The notes beneath the pieces were generated by a model. It worked only from the letters and a program-made list of their open reading frames with translations, ran no database searches and was not told the DNA's origin. From NCBI RefSeq assembly GCF_031844705.1, contig NZ_CP134609.1, forward strand, positions 3,720,001 to 3,784,000: DNA of 64,000 bases, read 5' to 3'. This DNA is from Streptomyces sp. ITFR-16. Lineage in GTDB: Bacteria; Actinomycetota; Actinomycetes; Streptomycetales; Streptomycetaceae. Positions 34,222 through 43,385 of the stretch are shown one piece after another. The first letter of the stretch is position 1. Each line of letters starts with the position of its first letter. A program made the position numbers and the translations under genes.

Positions 34222-35295
34222 TCAGCGCGCGTACCCGCCCACGAGCTCCGCGCCCGTCGTGTGCGCGCCCCGGTCGGTGATCTCGCCGGCGACCCAGGAG
34301 TCGACGCCCCGGTCGGCCAGGGTGGTGAGCGCGGCGTCCACGGATTCCTCCGGGACGATCGCGATCATGCCGACGCCCATGTTGAGCGTCTTCTCCAGCT
34401 CCAGCTGCTCGACCTGACCGGCCTTGCCCACGAGGTCGAAGACCGCGCCGGGGGTCCAGGTGGAGCGGTCCACCGTGGCGTGCAGGGTGTCCGGGATGAC
34501 CCGGGCCAGGTTGTTGGCCAGTCCGCCGCCGGTGACATGGCTGAAGCCGTGCACCTCGGTCGTACGGGTGAGCGACAGGCAGTCCAGCGAGTAGATCCGG
34601 GTGGGCTCGAGCAGCTCCTCGCCGAGCGTCCGGCCGAACTCCTCCACCTGGCGGTCCAGCGTCCAGCCGGCCCGGTCGAAGACGACGTGGCGGACGAGCG
34701 AGTACCCGTTCGAGTGAAGACCCGACGACGCCATGGCGATGACCGCGTCACCCTTGCGGATACGGTCGGGGCCCAGCAGGCGGTCGGCCTCGACCACACC
34801 CGTACCGGCGCCGGCGACGTCGAAGTCGTCCGCGCCGAGCAGTCCGGGGTGCTCGGCGGTCTCGCCGCCGACCAGGGCGCAGCCGGCCAGCACACAGCCT
34901 TCGGCGATGCCCTTCACGATGGCCGCGACGCGCTCGGGGTGCACCTTGCCGACGCAGATGTAGTCGGTCATGAAGAGCGGCTCGGCGCCGCAGACGACGA
35001 GGTCGTCCACGACCATGCCGACGAGGTCGTGGCCGATGGTGTCGTACACGCCCATCTGGCGGGCGAGGTCGACCTTCGTACCGACGCCGTCCGTGGCGGA
35101 GGCGAGCAGCGGGCGCTCGTAGCGCTTGAGCGCCGAGGCGTCGAAGAGGCCGGCGAAGCCGCCGAGACCACCGAGGCCCGCGACCTCGGGGCGCTGCGTC
35201 TTCTTCACCCACTCCTTCATCAGCTCTACGGCGCGGTCGCCGGCCTCGATGTCGACGCCCGCTGCCGCGTAGGAAGCACCTGTTGTCTCAGACAT
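34222..35295 (-). CDS. purM: Phosphoribosylformylglycinamidine cyclo-ligase (AIR synthetase)
   Basis: 357 residues. It converts FGAM to aminoimidazole ribotide with ATP, step 5 of purine synthesis. PurM features are evident: YAAAGVDIEAGDRAVELM at the start, LLASATDGVGTKVDLA, DDLVVCGAEPLFMTDY and ALVGGETAEHPG. The ATG at 35295 is clear. It lies 60 nt downstream of purF on the same strand, so the two form an operon. Confidence 0.97.
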   Translation of the reverse strand: MSETTGASYAAAGVDIEAGDRAVELMKEWVKKTQRPEVAGLGGLGGFAGLFDASALKRYERPLLASATDGVGTKVDLARQMGVYDTIGHDLVGMVVDDLVVCGAEPLFMTDYICVGKVHPERVAAIVKGIAEGCVLAGCALVGGETAEHPGLLGADDFDVAGAGTGVVEADRLLGPDRIRKGDAVIAMASSGLHSNGYSLVRHVVFDRAGWTLDRQVEEFGRTLGEELLEPTRIYSLDCLSLTRTTEVHGFSHVTGGGLANNLARVIPDTLHATVDRSTWTPGAVFDLVGKAGQVEQLELEKTLNMGVGMIAIVPEESVDAALTTLADRGVDSWVAGEITDRGAHTTGAELVGGYAR

Positions 35296-35355
35296 TGCCT
35301 GGGATCTTTCGTGTGGAAATACGGGGCTGGTGGGAAGGCTGCCGGACCGTCCGGG

Positions 35356-36882
35356 TCACGGACGGCGCAGCGCGTCGGCCGCGGCGGTCGCCGCAGGGCC
35401 GGCCGCCAGCTCGGTCTCCAGCAGCTGCTTGCCGAGCAGCTCCGGGTCCGGAAGCTCCATCGGGTACTCCCCGTCGAAGCAGGCGCGGCACAGGTTCGGC
35501 TTGTCGATCGTCGTCGCCTCGATCATCGAGTCGATCGAGATGTACGAGAGCGAGTCGGCCCCCATCGACGTGGCGATCTCGTCGACGGACATGCCGTTGG
35601 CGATCAGCTCGGCGCGGGTCGCGAAGTCGATGCCGAAGAAGCAGGGCCACTTCACCGGCGGGGAGGAGATCCGGATGTGGATCTCGGCGGCGCCGGCCTC
35701 GCGGAGCATCCGGACCAGTGCGCGCTGGGTGTTGCCGCGGACGATCGAGTCGTCGACGACCACCAGGCGCTTGCCCTTGATGACTTCCTTGAGGGGGTTC
35801 AGCTTGAGGCGGATGCCCAGCTGGCGAATGGTCTGGGACGGCTGGATGAAGGTCCGGCCGACATACGCGTTCTTCACCAGTCCGGCGCCGAACGGGATGC
35901 CGCTGGCCTCCGCGTAGCCGATGGCGGCCGGGGTGCCGGACTCCGGCGTCGCTATGACCAGATCGGCCTCGACGGGGGCCTCGACGGCCAGCTTGCGGCC
36001 CATCTCGACCCGGGAGAGGTAGACGTTGCGCCCGGCGATATCGGTGTCGGGGCGGGCCAGGTAGACGTACTCGAAGACACAGCCCTTGGGCTTCGCTTCT
36101 GCGAAGCGCGAGGTGCGCAGACCGTTCTCGTCGATGGCGACGAGCTCGCCCGGCTCGATCTCGCGGACGAAGCTGGCGCCGCAGATGTCGAGGGCGGCGG
36201 ACTCGGAGGCCACCACCCAGCCACGCTCCAGACGGCCGAGCACCAGCGGGCGGATGCCCTGCGGGTCACGGGCGGCGTAGAGGGTGTGCTCGTCCATGAA
36301 GACGAGGGAGAAGGCGCCCTTCACCTCGGGAAGCACCTGTGTGGCGGCCTCCTCGATGGTGAGCGGCTTGCCGTCCTCGTCCGTCTGGCCGGCGAGCAGC
36401 GCGGTCACCAGATCGGTGTCGTTGGTCGCGGCGACCTGGGTCGCACGGCCGTCCTTGCGCGGGAGGTCGGCGACCATCTCGGCGAGCTGGGCGGTGTTGA
36501 CCAGGTTCCCGTTGTGACCCAGGGCGATCGAGCCGTGCGCGGTCGCACGGAACGTCGGCTGGGCGTTCTCCCACACCGAGGCACCGGTGGTGGAGTAGCG
36601 GGCATGACCGACCGCGATATGGCCCTGGAGCGATCCCAGGGACGTTTCGTCGAAGACCTGCGAGACCAGTCCCATGTCCTTGAAGACCAGGATCTGGGAC
36701 CCGTTGCTCACTGCGATGCCCGCGGACTCCTGTCCACGGTGCTGCAGGGCATACAGTCCGAAATAGGTGAGCTTGGCGACCTCTTCGCCGGGAGCCCAGA
36801 CACCGAAGACGCCGCAAGCGTCCTGGGGGCCTTTCTCTCCGGGGAGCAGGTCGTGGTTGAGTCGTCCATCACCACGAGGCAC
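35356..36882 (-). CDS. purF: Amidophosphoribosyltransferase
   Basis: 508 residues from a GTG at 36882. This is the committed step of purine synthesis: PRPP plus glutamine give phosphoribosylamine. A short propeptide (ending GEKGPQDA) precedes the nucleophilic CGVFGVW of the class II glutamine amidotransferase domain. The PRPP-binding loop is VVVDDSIVRGNTQ near residue 370. The propeptide and the pattern of later cysteines (CFFGIDFA, CRACFDGEYP) are those of the Bacillus-type enzyme with an iron-sulfur cluster. An upstream ATG at 36990 would add 36 unrelated residues. Confidence 0.96.
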   Translation of the reverse strand: MPRGDGRLNHDLLPGEKGPQDACGVFGVWAPGEEVAKLTYFGLYALQHRGQESAGIAVSNGSQILVFKDMGLVSQVFDETSLGSLQGHIAVGHARYSTTGASVWENAQPTFRATAHGSIALGHNGNLVNTAQLAEMVADLPRKDGRATQVAATNDTDLVTALLAGQTDEDGKPLTIEEAATQVLPEVKGAFSLVFMDEHTLYAARDPQGIRPLVLGRLERGWVVASESAALDICGASFVREIEPGELVAIDENGLRTSRFAEAKPKGCVFEYVYLARPDTDIAGRNVYLSRVEMGRKLAVEAPVEADLVIATPESGTPAAIGYAEASGIPFGAGLVKNAYVGRTFIQPSQTIRQLGIRLKLNPLKEVIKGKRLVVVDDSIVRGNTQRALVRMLREAGAAEIHIRISSPPVKWPCFFGIDFATRAELIANGMSVDEIATSMGADSLSYISIDSMIEATTIDKPNLCRACFDGEYPMELPDPELLGKQLLETELAAGPAATAAADALRRP

Positions 36883-37269
36883 GCCACCGAGTGTAGGCGA
36901 GATCGACCACTGGTCCGAATTGGGGATACCCCGGCGGAGCACCGGGGGAGCGCCCTCGCCGCCGCCTCCGGAAGCCTTCCGCGCGATCACGCGGAGTGAT
37001 CATGGCCGTGGAGCCGGGCGTCTCGGGCAGCCGTCGGCGGGCGGCCGGGAGGCGGTCGGGAAGCGGTCATCGCCCGGATCACCGGCGGATTGACGACAGG
37101 TTCCGGCCACGTGACCCCTCGGACCGCCGGACCGGTTCGTGGCACTCCGTGAGGCGGCTCGGGGCTCCTCCGCACGAGCTGGCCGAACGCTCGTTTCGTG
37201 GCGAGCCTCACACCGCCACGTCCGGTATGCGGCATGTGGGAGGGGCGGGGGTGGGTCGTGTGCCCGGCG
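36883..37269. other. purF upstream spacer
   Basis: 387 nt between the purF start and the stop of the next leftward gene. No gene was found; open frames here overlap on both strands and lack ribosome sites. It presumably holds the purF promoter. Confidence 0.5.
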
Positions 37270-38121
37270 TCATCCGTCGGCTGCCGAGGCGCCGAGTCCC
37301 TTGGTGTCGCCGTCGGCGGTGCCGCTGGTGGCCCCCGCCGCGGTGAGGGTCAGGGTGCGCTGATCGATCCCGTACGTCGTCCGCTTGCCGTCGATCACCG
37401 CGAGCACGGCCCGCTCCAGCTTCATCTCGGGGTCCTTGCAGACCTTCCGGGTGGCGGTGACCGGGCCGAAGGTGATGGTGGATCCGGAGACGGCCGCCTT
37501 GCCGCGGAAGCTGTTGCAGCCGAGGGTGCCGTGGACCGTGCCGTCCCTGCCGAAGGCGAGGCGGGCCTTGTTCTCCGTACCGGTGGGCAGCGAGGACGCG
37601 GAGTTGCCGGAGACCAGGATGGTGACCCTCCAGTCCGTGCCGGCGAGCGGGACCGGCCGCCGTGCGGTGAGGGTGATGGTGTCGCCCTTCGCCGTGGTCA
37701 GCGTGAGGGTCCTCTTCGCAATGGAGGCGGTGAGCCTGCCGCTGAAGGCGCGGGACATGAGGGTCTCGAACCGCTGGACGTCCGTCTCGCAGCCCATCTG
37801 GGTGGTCGTCCCGGCCCCTACGGTGAGGGTGTCGCCCTCGATCCGGGCGTCGGCCGTGAACCGGTTGCAGCCGTAGCTTCCGCTCGCCCGGCCCTTGGCG
37901 TCGATCTGGACATGGGCGCCTTCCGGAGCCTCGGTCCGTTTGCCGCCGACCGTCACCGAGTCGACGCTCCAGCGGACGTCGGTGAGGGACGGGGTGGTCT
38001 GCACGGTGCCGCTGTCGCCGGGGGTACCGGACCGGGAACCCGAACCGGAACCCGACTCCGTGCCACAGGCGGCAAGGGAGAGGAGGGCCAGGACGCTGAC
38101 AGCAATACGGTGTCGGTGCAT
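37270..38121 (-). CDS. Lipoprotein with two META domains
   Basis: 283 residues. The start at 38121 gives a compact lipoprotein signal peptide (MHRHRIAVSVLALLSLAACG) with lipobox LAAC; the open frame begins 18 residues earlier but would spoil it. Two META-type domains follow, each with the core pattern seen in GRASGSYGCNRFTAD and GTVHGTLGCNSFRGK and a later conserved cysteine (TTQMGCETD, ATRKVCKDP). META domains occur in heat-inducible outer-layer proteins such as HslJ. The role in streptomycetes is unknown. Confidence 0.88.
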   Translation of the reverse strand: MHRHRIAVSVLALLSLAACGTESGSGSGSRSGTPGDSGTVQTTPSLTDVRWSVDSVTVGGKRTEAPEGAHVQIDAKGRASGSYGCNRFTADARIEGDTLTVGAGTTTQMGCETDVQRFETLMSRAFSGRLTASIAKRTLTLTTAKGDTITLTARRPVPLAGTDWRVTILVSGNSASSLPTGTENKARLAFGRDGTVHGTLGCNSFRGKAAVSGSTITFGPVTATRKVCKDPEMKLERAVLAVIDGKRTTYGIDQRTLTLTAAGATSGTADGDTKGLGASAADG

Positions 38122-38260
38122 GGCAATGAGACGGTCGGCACCGGCGATCCGGTTCCAGCTCGCCTTCGACGTCATCCCGTCGGCCCCCTCATCCCCTCGG
38201 CCCTCGCCCCGCCGGCCCCCTCATCCTGTCGCGGTCTCATCCCATCAGGCCGTCAACCCA

Positions 38261-39061
38261 TCAGGCCATCAAAGGGAGCAGCGCGGCGAGATCCGCCCGC
38301 TCCCCACTGGCGCTGACCTTGGCCGCGTCGATCTCCTGCACCCACCCGGTGCGCCCGGTCGCCAGCCGGATCCAGGTGAGCGGATCGGTCTCGACGACGT
38401 TGGGCGGCGTGCCACGGGTGTGCCGGGGCCCCTGGACGCACTGGACGACCGCGAACGGCGGGACCCTCACCTCCACCGAGCCGCCCGGCGCCTTCTCCGC
38501 CAGCGCGTCGGCCAGCAGCCGCGTGCAGGCCGCGAGCGCCTGCCGGTCGTACGGGATGCCGAGCCCGACGGCCTCGTTCAGGTCGTACGTGTGGACCACG
38601 AGCTCCACGGTCCGGGTGACCAGGAAATCGCCGAGCCGCATCGCGCCGACCCGGGTCGCCAGCAGCCGGTCCTCGGGGGCGCCGGGCACCAGCCCCTCGA
38701 AACGGGCGGCGACCTCCCCGTAGAGCCCGTCCAGGTCGGGGTGGTCGGCAGCCGACGCCGCGGTGTCGTCCGCGATCCGGGCGGCCCGGGCCGCCGTGGT
38801 GAAGGGCCACTCCAGGAGCGTGACCTCCGGCTTGGCCAGGGCCGGCTCGGGCAGCTCCAGGGTCCGGGTGACGTGCGAGAGCGCCATCGTCACGTGAACG
38901 GCGAGCTCGCGCGCCGTCCACTCCCCGAGCCCGCTGGGCCCGTCGAGCTGCTGGGGCGTCAGGGCGCGCACGGCTTCCCGGACATGGGCGAACTGCGCCA
39001 GGACCGCCGTGCGGATCCTGACCGGGTCATAGCGCCGGGCGCGCTTCTGGGACGGCGGCAT
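38261..39061 (-). CDS. Maleylpyruvate isomerase/mycothiol-dependent family protein (DinB-like)
   Basis: 266 residues. The N-terminal helical bundle has the family signature LGEWTARELAVHVTMALSHVTRTLE and later VTRTVELVVHTYDLNEAVGL. The conserved His residues in these motifs bind divalent metal in mycothiol S-transferases and maleylpyruvate isomerase. A C-terminal SCP2-like domain ends in DPLTWIRLATGRTGW. It probably conjugates mycothiol to an electrophile or performs an isomerisation; the substrate cannot be told. The ATG at 39061 is preferred over an upstream one at 39085. Confidence 0.85.
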   Translation of the reverse strand: MPPSQKRARRYDPVRIRTAVLAQFAHVREAVRALTPQQLDGPSGLGEWTARELAVHVTMALSHVTRTLELPEPALAKPEVTLLEWPFTTAARAARIADDTAASAADHPDLDGLYGEVAARFEGLVPGAPEDRLLATRVGAMRLGDFLVTRTVELVVHTYDLNEAVGLGIPYDRQALAACTRLLADALAEKAPGGSVEVRVPPFAVVQCVQGPRHTRGTPPNVVETDPLTWIRLATGRTGWVQEIDAAKVSASGERADLAALLPLMA

Positions 39062-39229
39062 GCTGGGGAGCCTACGACGTGCCACTGACAGGGCGCCCCG
39101 CCGGACAGCGGCACGACGAGGGAGAGCAGGAGAAGGAGCGGGAGCCTGGGAGGGGCCCGGAGAGGGGGCCGGGGAGAAGGGGGCCGGGGAGAGAGAGGGG
39201 GGGCCGGGAACGCCGGGAACGGTGGAGGT

Positions 39230-39868
39230 TCAGCTTCGTTTGGCGTAGTCGCCCAGGCCCTTTTCGAGCAGGTCGAATCCCCGGCCGGCCAGCGCCACGG
39301 CATCCGCCGCGATCGCATCGGCCGATTCCCCCGCCAGCAGGCGCCGATGGTTCTCGGTGATCAGGGCGTTGCGCGTACCGAGCGTCTGGGCGGCCACAAT
39401 GCGCGCGATAGCGGGCTCCTCCCCCTCCTCGACCAGGACGTCGGTGAGCTGGTCGAAGGTGCGGACGAAGAAGGCGTGAGCACGGGTGAGCAGCGCCGGG
39501 GTCTCCTGGATCAGCCGGATCAGCCCGAGCGCCACCTCGGAGTCGCTCATGCCCACCGCTGGGTCCCGGTTCTCGACGGCCTCCAGGAACTGCCGCCGCA
39601 TCGCGGCCACCGGGGATTCGCCGGGGGCCCGGTCCCGCACCACCTGGGACACATCACCGATGTGCTCCTCCATGGGCGTGAAGACCAGGTCCTCCTTGCT
39701 GTCGAAGTAGTTGAAGACGGTCATCTTCGACACATCGGCCGCTTCGGCGATCTCCGCGACCGAGACCTGATCGAACCCGCGCTCCGTGAAGAGCTTCGTG
39801 GCCTCCGCCAGCAGACGGCGTCGCGTCTGGATCTTCTTGCGCTCGCGCAGGCCCATCCCCTCGGTCAT
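39230..39868 (-). CDS. TetR-family transcriptional regulator
   Basis: 212 residues. The N-terminal helix-turn-helix is QTRRRLLAEATKLFTERGFD then VSVAEIAEAADVSKMTVFNYF, a canonical TetR domain. The ligand-binding C-terminus is unique to the protein. It is divergent from an MFS efflux gene with 131 nt between starts, the usual arrangement for a repressor of drug efflux that is relieved by the exported compound. It probably represses both itself and the transporter. Confidence 0.93.
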   Translation of the reverse strand: MTEGMGLRERKKIQTRRRLLAEATKLFTERGFDQVSVAEIAEAADVSKMTVFNYFDSKEDLVFTPMEEHIGDVSQVVRDRAPGESPVAAMRRQFLEAVENRDPAVGMSDSEVALGLIRLIQETPALLTRAHAFFVRTFDQLTDVLVEEGEEPAIARIVAAQTLGTRNALITENHRRLLAGESADAIAADAVALAGRGFDLLEKGLGDYAKRS

Positions 39869-39999
39869 GGCATGACTGTACCAGGATGAAACTTAATCCC
39901 GGACGAAAACTTGACTGGGTACATCTTTGCCGGGACAGTGAGGAGGCCGGCACAGGCGACCATCGCGGCACCGCGCCGCTCTGGAGGGGGAGCTCTGCC
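39869..39999. promoter_or_regulatory. Divergent TetR/MFS promoter region with possible operator
   Basis: TTGACT at 39911-39916 is a plausible -35 for the transporter. TGTACC (39878-39883) and GGGTACA (39917-39923) form an imperfect inverted pair around the AT-richer centre. The arms are far apart for one TetR dimer, so the site assignment is weak. Confidence 0.35.
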
Positions 40000-41850
40000 A
40001 TGCCCGAAACGACGACCACGCCGCAACCGGCAGCCACGACCGGCCCACCGGGCAGCGGCCCGAAAGCCACCGTCGGCCGCCGCATCAGCCGACAGAGCGG
40101 CAACCGGAGCGGCATCATCGGCGTCGCGCTCTGCATCGTCACGATCCTGCTGGCCGTACTGGACTCGAACATCGTGTCCTCGGCGACCGTCCCGATCGTC
40201 CGCGACCTCGATCCGGTCCACGGCGTCGACCGGATCCCGTGGCTGATCGCCGCCTACCAACTCGCCGCCACCGCCGCGCTCCCCCTCTACGGAAAGCTCT
40301 GCGACTCCCTCGGCTCGAAGAACGTCTTCATCGGGGCACTCGCCACCTTTCTGACCGGATCGGCACTGTGCGGAATGGCCCAGTCGATGAGCGAACTCAT
40401 CGCCGCCCGCGCCTTCCAGGGCATCGGCGGCGGCGGACTGATGAGCGTCACCATGGTCGTCCTCCACCAACTCGGAGGCCCGAAAAGCGGCCCCGCCGAC
40501 AAGAGCAGCGGCACCTACGCCGGGCCCGGCGCTGGGACCGGGACCGGCGCCGGGGCTGGGGGTGGGACCGGCGCCGGGGCTGGGGCTGGGACCGGCGATG
40601 GTGCTGGGGCCCGGACCGGGGCTGAGGCTGGGACCGAGGCCGGCACCAGGGCTGGGACCGGCGCCGGCACCGGGGCTGGGGCTGGGACCCGGACCGGAGC
40701 TGGGACCGGCGCCGGGACAGGGACCGGAGCTGGGACCGGCACCGGGGCTGGGACCGGCACCGGGGCTGAGGCTGGGGACCCCGTTGGAAGGCGCCAGGCC
40801 GACAAGCGCGGGAACCTCGGCGGGGTCGTCGCCGGCGCCGGAATGGCGCTCGGCCCGTGGCTCGGGGGAGCTCTCTCCGACCAGGCCGGGTGGCGCTCGA
40901 TCTTCTATGTCAACCTGCCCGTCGGCATCGCGGTTCTGGCCGTCGCCGTCCTCGTGCTGAAGGTCCCCGCCCACACCACGCGCCACCGCATCGACTTCCT
41001 CGGCGCCGGTCTCGCCGCAGCCTTCTCCTCCGCACTGCTCCTGGTCGCTGAGTGGGGCGGTCAGGACTACGCGTGGTCCTCCCCGGTGATCGTCGGTCTG
41101 CTCGTCACCGTCGCCGCCACGCTCGGGCTCTTCCTGTGGCGCCAGGCCACGGCCGCAGAGCCGATCCTTCCCCTCTCGCTCTTCTCCCTGCGGTCGATGC
41201 GCTACGGGTTCGCCATTCAGGGGCTCGTCGGCGCCGCGATGATGGGTTCGATCGTCTACGTCATGATCTACCTCCAGGTCGTCAGGGGAGTCGCCGCGAC
41301 CTCGGCCGGGCTCTTCCTGGTACCTATGGCGCTCGGCATGACAGTCGTCGGCCTCCTCTCGGGACGTCTCGTCGAAGCCGGCTGGTCACAGAAGACTTTC
41401 GTCCTCAGCGGCACCGTCTTCGCCTCGGCCGCGCTCGCCCTGCTGGCCACGCTCAGCACGGACACCAGCCTGTGGACGGTGCGCGGTGCGATGCTGCTGA
41501 TGGGGGTCGGCTTCGGCCAGCTCATCGGGCAGCTCATCCAGCTGATCCAGGAGACCGCCCCACCCCGTCAACTGGGCGTGGCCACCACCGGAGTCCGCTT
41601 CTTCCAGACCCTGGGCACCGCGCTGGGAGCGTCCGTCTTCGGCGCCGTACTCAGCCGGATGTACGCGGCCCACGGCCCCGGCGGGACGACCAGCGACATC
41701 GGCGGCCTCACGGGGGCCGCCCGCCGGCACGCCCTGGACGCCTTCGTCTCCTCGACCGATGTGGTCTTCGGCTGCGCCACCGCCGTGATGGTTCTCGCCC
41801 TGCTGCTGGCCACCCGGCTGCCCGGGGCCACCCGTGATCAGAGGGTCTGA
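40000..41850 (+). CDS. MFS drug efflux transporter (EmrB/QacA, DHA2 type) with a low-complexity insertion
   Basis: 616 residues. The transporter core is of the 14-helix DHA2 family: LAVLDSNIVSSATVPIVRDL in helix 1, RAFQGIGGGGLMSVTM in helix 4, AGAGMALGPWLGG (motif C) in helix 5 and WRSIFYVNLPVGI in helix 6. It should export cationic or amphipathic drugs by proton antiport. Between helix 4 and helix 5, about 90 residues (roughly 174-264) of Gly/Ala/Thr repeats are inserted. The normal cytoplasmic loop there is short. The reading frame is preserved throughout. The ATG at 40000 follows GGAGGGGG; a frame opening at 39886 is not used. A TetR regulator is divergent. Confidence 0.9.
   Translation: MPETTTTPQPAATTGPPGSGPKATVGRRISRQSGNRSGIIGVALCIVTILLAVLDSNIVSSATVPIVRDLDPVHGVDRIPWLIAAYQLAATAALPLYGKLCDSLGSKNVFIGALATFLTGSALCGMAQSMSELIAARAFQGIGGGGLMSVTMVVLHQLGGPKSGPADKSSGTYAGPGAGTGTGAGAGGGTGAGAGAGTGDGAGARTGAEAGTEAGTRAGTGAGTGAGAGTRTGAGTGAGTGTGAGTGTGAGTGTGAEAGDPVGRRQADKRGNLGGVVAGAGMALGPWLGGALSDQAGWRSIFYVNLPVGIAVLAVAVLVLKVPAHTTRHRIDFLGAGLAAAFSSALLLVAEWGGQDYAWSSPVIVGLLVTVAATLGLFLWRQATAAEPILPLSLFSLRSMRYGFAIQGLVGAAMMGSIVYVMIYLQVVRGVAATSAGLFLVPMALGMTVVGLLSGRLVEAGWSQKTFVLSGTVFASAALALLATLSTDTSLWTVRGAMLLMGVGFGQLIGQLIQLIQETAPPRQLGVATTGVRFFQTLGTALGASVFGAVLSRMYAAHGPGGTTSDIGGLTGAARRHALDAFVSSTDVVFGCATAVMVLALLLATRLPGATRDQRV
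40519..40790 (+). repeat. GC-rich tandem repeat inside the MFS gene
   Basis: About 270 nt built from imperfect copies of units like GCTGGGACCGGCACCGGG, encoding AGTGTGAGTG-type peptide. The units vary in length by multiples of 3 nt, so the frame survives. Runs such as GGGGCTGGGGGTGGG could form G-quadruplexes. Confidence 0.9.
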
Positions 41851-41870
41851 GTTGATCAGAGGGTCTGAGT
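41835..41870. repeat. Exact 18-bp tandem duplication at convergent stops
   Basis: TGATCAGAGGGTCTGAGT occurs twice in direct succession. The first copy contains the transporter stop codon. The leftward peptidase gene uses a stop at 41856-41858, at the end of the second copy it reads. Confidence 0.95.
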
Positions 41871-42785
41871 CGTGCCCTGCTCCGGGGCGGAATGCCCAGG
41901 CGCTGCCGCCCCGGCCGTGAACGCCTCGCCGTTCGACGGCACTCCTATCCCCCGCCAGGTGAACGGAATCCCGACAGCCACATCCAGGTCCGGATCGTCC
42001 ATCAGCTGGAAATGCACATGCGGTTCGGTGGAATTCCCGGAGTTGCCGCACTCGGCGATCTGCTGCCCGGCACGGACCTTCTCCCCCTCCCGAACCCGGA
42101 GCGAGCCGTTCCGGAGATGGGCGTACATGGCATACGTACCGTCGCCCAGATCCAGCACGATGTGGTTCCCCACGATGCTGCCCGGTCCGAACACGTCCCG
42201 TATCGACGCCTCGATCACCATCAGATAGGCCAGCGCGGGAAGGGAGTTGCGGCTGAGATGGTCGCGCCGGCCGTGCGAGGCGTGGACCACCGTGCCGTCG
42301 CCCACCGCGAGCACCGGGGCCCCGAAGGCCGGGAAGTGATGGTTTCGCCGGGCTATCGGCCACAGGGCACGGAACGCAGGACGGCTCGAACCGGCCGCCC
42401 TCTTCCCGGCCCGCTTGTCGGTCCCCTCGCCGGCCCGGAGCCCTGCCTCGCGCTCCAGGCCGGGGTCCGGGTCGGCCACGATGTCGATCGCGTAGGTCTG
42501 CCCGTACGCGTGCACCCCATGGCTGGGCACCTTGTCCGCCGGACTGTTCAGCGCCGTCCAGCGCCCCGCCACAGGCGGCTCGACCTCCACCGCGGCCCGA
42601 GGATCGGTGGCCGCCGCCCGGCCCTTGCCTCCGACGGTCAGGGAAAGCGTGATGGCGACGGCGGCCGGCAGCCAGGTCAGCCAGCGTGGGAAGGGCGGGC
42701 TGGTGAGAACGCTGACGACCACCATCGCGAAGAAGACGATCCAGCAGAGTCGGTACAGCACCATGACGGCTTTTCGAACGGACAT
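41856..42785 (-). CDS. Membrane-anchored M23/LytM-type peptidase
   Basis: 309 residues. Two hydrophobic segments (about 8-30 and 34-52) anchor an extracytoplasmic domain. The LytM core is at about 150-290: GAPVLAVGDGTVVHASH, NHIVLDLGDGTYAMYAHL, VREGEKVRAGQQIAECGNSG and the HxH motif EPHVHFQL. The first zinc motif is unusual: instead of GxHxGxD it reads RRNHHFPAFGAP, with no clear Asp ligand. Activity is therefore uncertain. AGGGGGAA before the ATG at 42785 sets the start. It lies 49 nt downstream of the ArsR-type gene on the same strand and is probably controlled by it. Confidence 0.85.
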   Translation of the reverse strand: MSVRKAVMVLYRLCWIVFFAMVVVSVLTSPPFPRWLTWLPAAVAITLSLTVGGKGRAAATDPRAAVEVEPPVAGRWTALNSPADKVPSHGVHAYGQTYAIDIVADPDPGLEREAGLRAGEGTDKRAGKRAAGSSRPAFRALWPIARRNHHFPAFGAPVLAVGDGTVVHASHGRRDHLSRNSLPALAYLMVIEASIRDVFGPGSIVGNHIVLDLGDGTYAMYAHLRNGSLRVREGEKVRAGQQIAECGNSGNSTEPHVHFQLMDDPDLDVAVGIPFTWRGIGVPSNGEAFTAGAAAPGHSAPEQGTTQTL

Positions 42786-42834
42786 GACTTCCCCCTGAAG
42801 TCGGTCTGATGTCGATCTCGTCGTACGCGTGCCC

Positions 42835-43377
42835 TCAGGGCCTGGCCGCCGTGAGGACCACCAGCAGCGGCACCACACGGGCGCCCGGGACCTCGTATCT
42901 CCCCCGTCCCGTCGTGTGGAGCCAGCCCGCGCCGGTGAGCTGGCGCAGGTGGTGGTAGATCTGGCCCGTGGTCCCGGTCTCGTCGAGCGCGGCGAGCTCC
43001 GCGGCCGTCCGCCGTCCGCCGAGGATCTCCCGGAGCAGCCGCAGCCGTAGCGGATGGCCGAGCGCGGCGAACGACTCGGCGGCATCCGACCAGTCGGCGG
43101 CGGGCTCCCCGGAACCGTCCTCCTCGCCCGGGTCCCCCGCGTCCAGCAGCTGTGCGGTCAGCGCCCCGTACTGCCACTCGTACCGCTCGCCTGTCGGCAG
43201 CCGTACCGCGCCCGTGTACAGCACTCCGCCATCGGCGGCCCCCGTCCCCGAAAGCTGATCCTTCAGGCCCTCCAGAGCCCAGAAATCGGCGCCCGTCGGG
43301 CGTGGGACGTCCGGGCGGTCACCCACGAGCGCCTCAAGCCGTCGCTCCAGCTCCGAGACGCGTTCCTCCAGATCCAT
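42835..43377 (-). CDS. ArsR-type winged-helix regulator
   Basis: 180 residues. An N-terminal heptad region (LEERVSELERRLEALVG) may dimerise. The winged helix is in the C-terminal half: ESFAALGHPLRLRLLREIL then TGQIYHHLRQLTGAGWLHTTG. No metal-binding cysteine pair (CxC) is present, so it does not look like an arsenic or zinc sensor; redox or cell-envelope sensing is possible. It is the first gene of an operon with the M23 peptidase. A perfect palindrome at 43386-43403, 8 nt before its ATG, is the likely autoregulatory operator. Confidence 0.87.
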   Translation of the reverse strand: MDLEERVSELERRLEALVGDRPDVPRPTGADFWALEGLKDQLSGTGAADGGVLYTGAVRLPTGERYEWQYGALTAQLLDAGDPGEEDGSGEPAADWSDAAESFAALGHPLRLRLLREILGGRRTAAELAALDETGTTGQIYHHLRQLTGAGWLHTTGRGRYEVPGARVVPLLVVLTAARP

Positions 43378-43385
43378 TCCTCTAA

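Noticed and set aside
34261..36999. 912-residue open frame on the + strand
   Set aside because: Antisense shadow of purM and purF.
39869..39999. Firm TetR operator
   Set aside because: The only inverted pair has arms about 33 nt apart and one mismatch, so it is kept only as a weak regulatory call.
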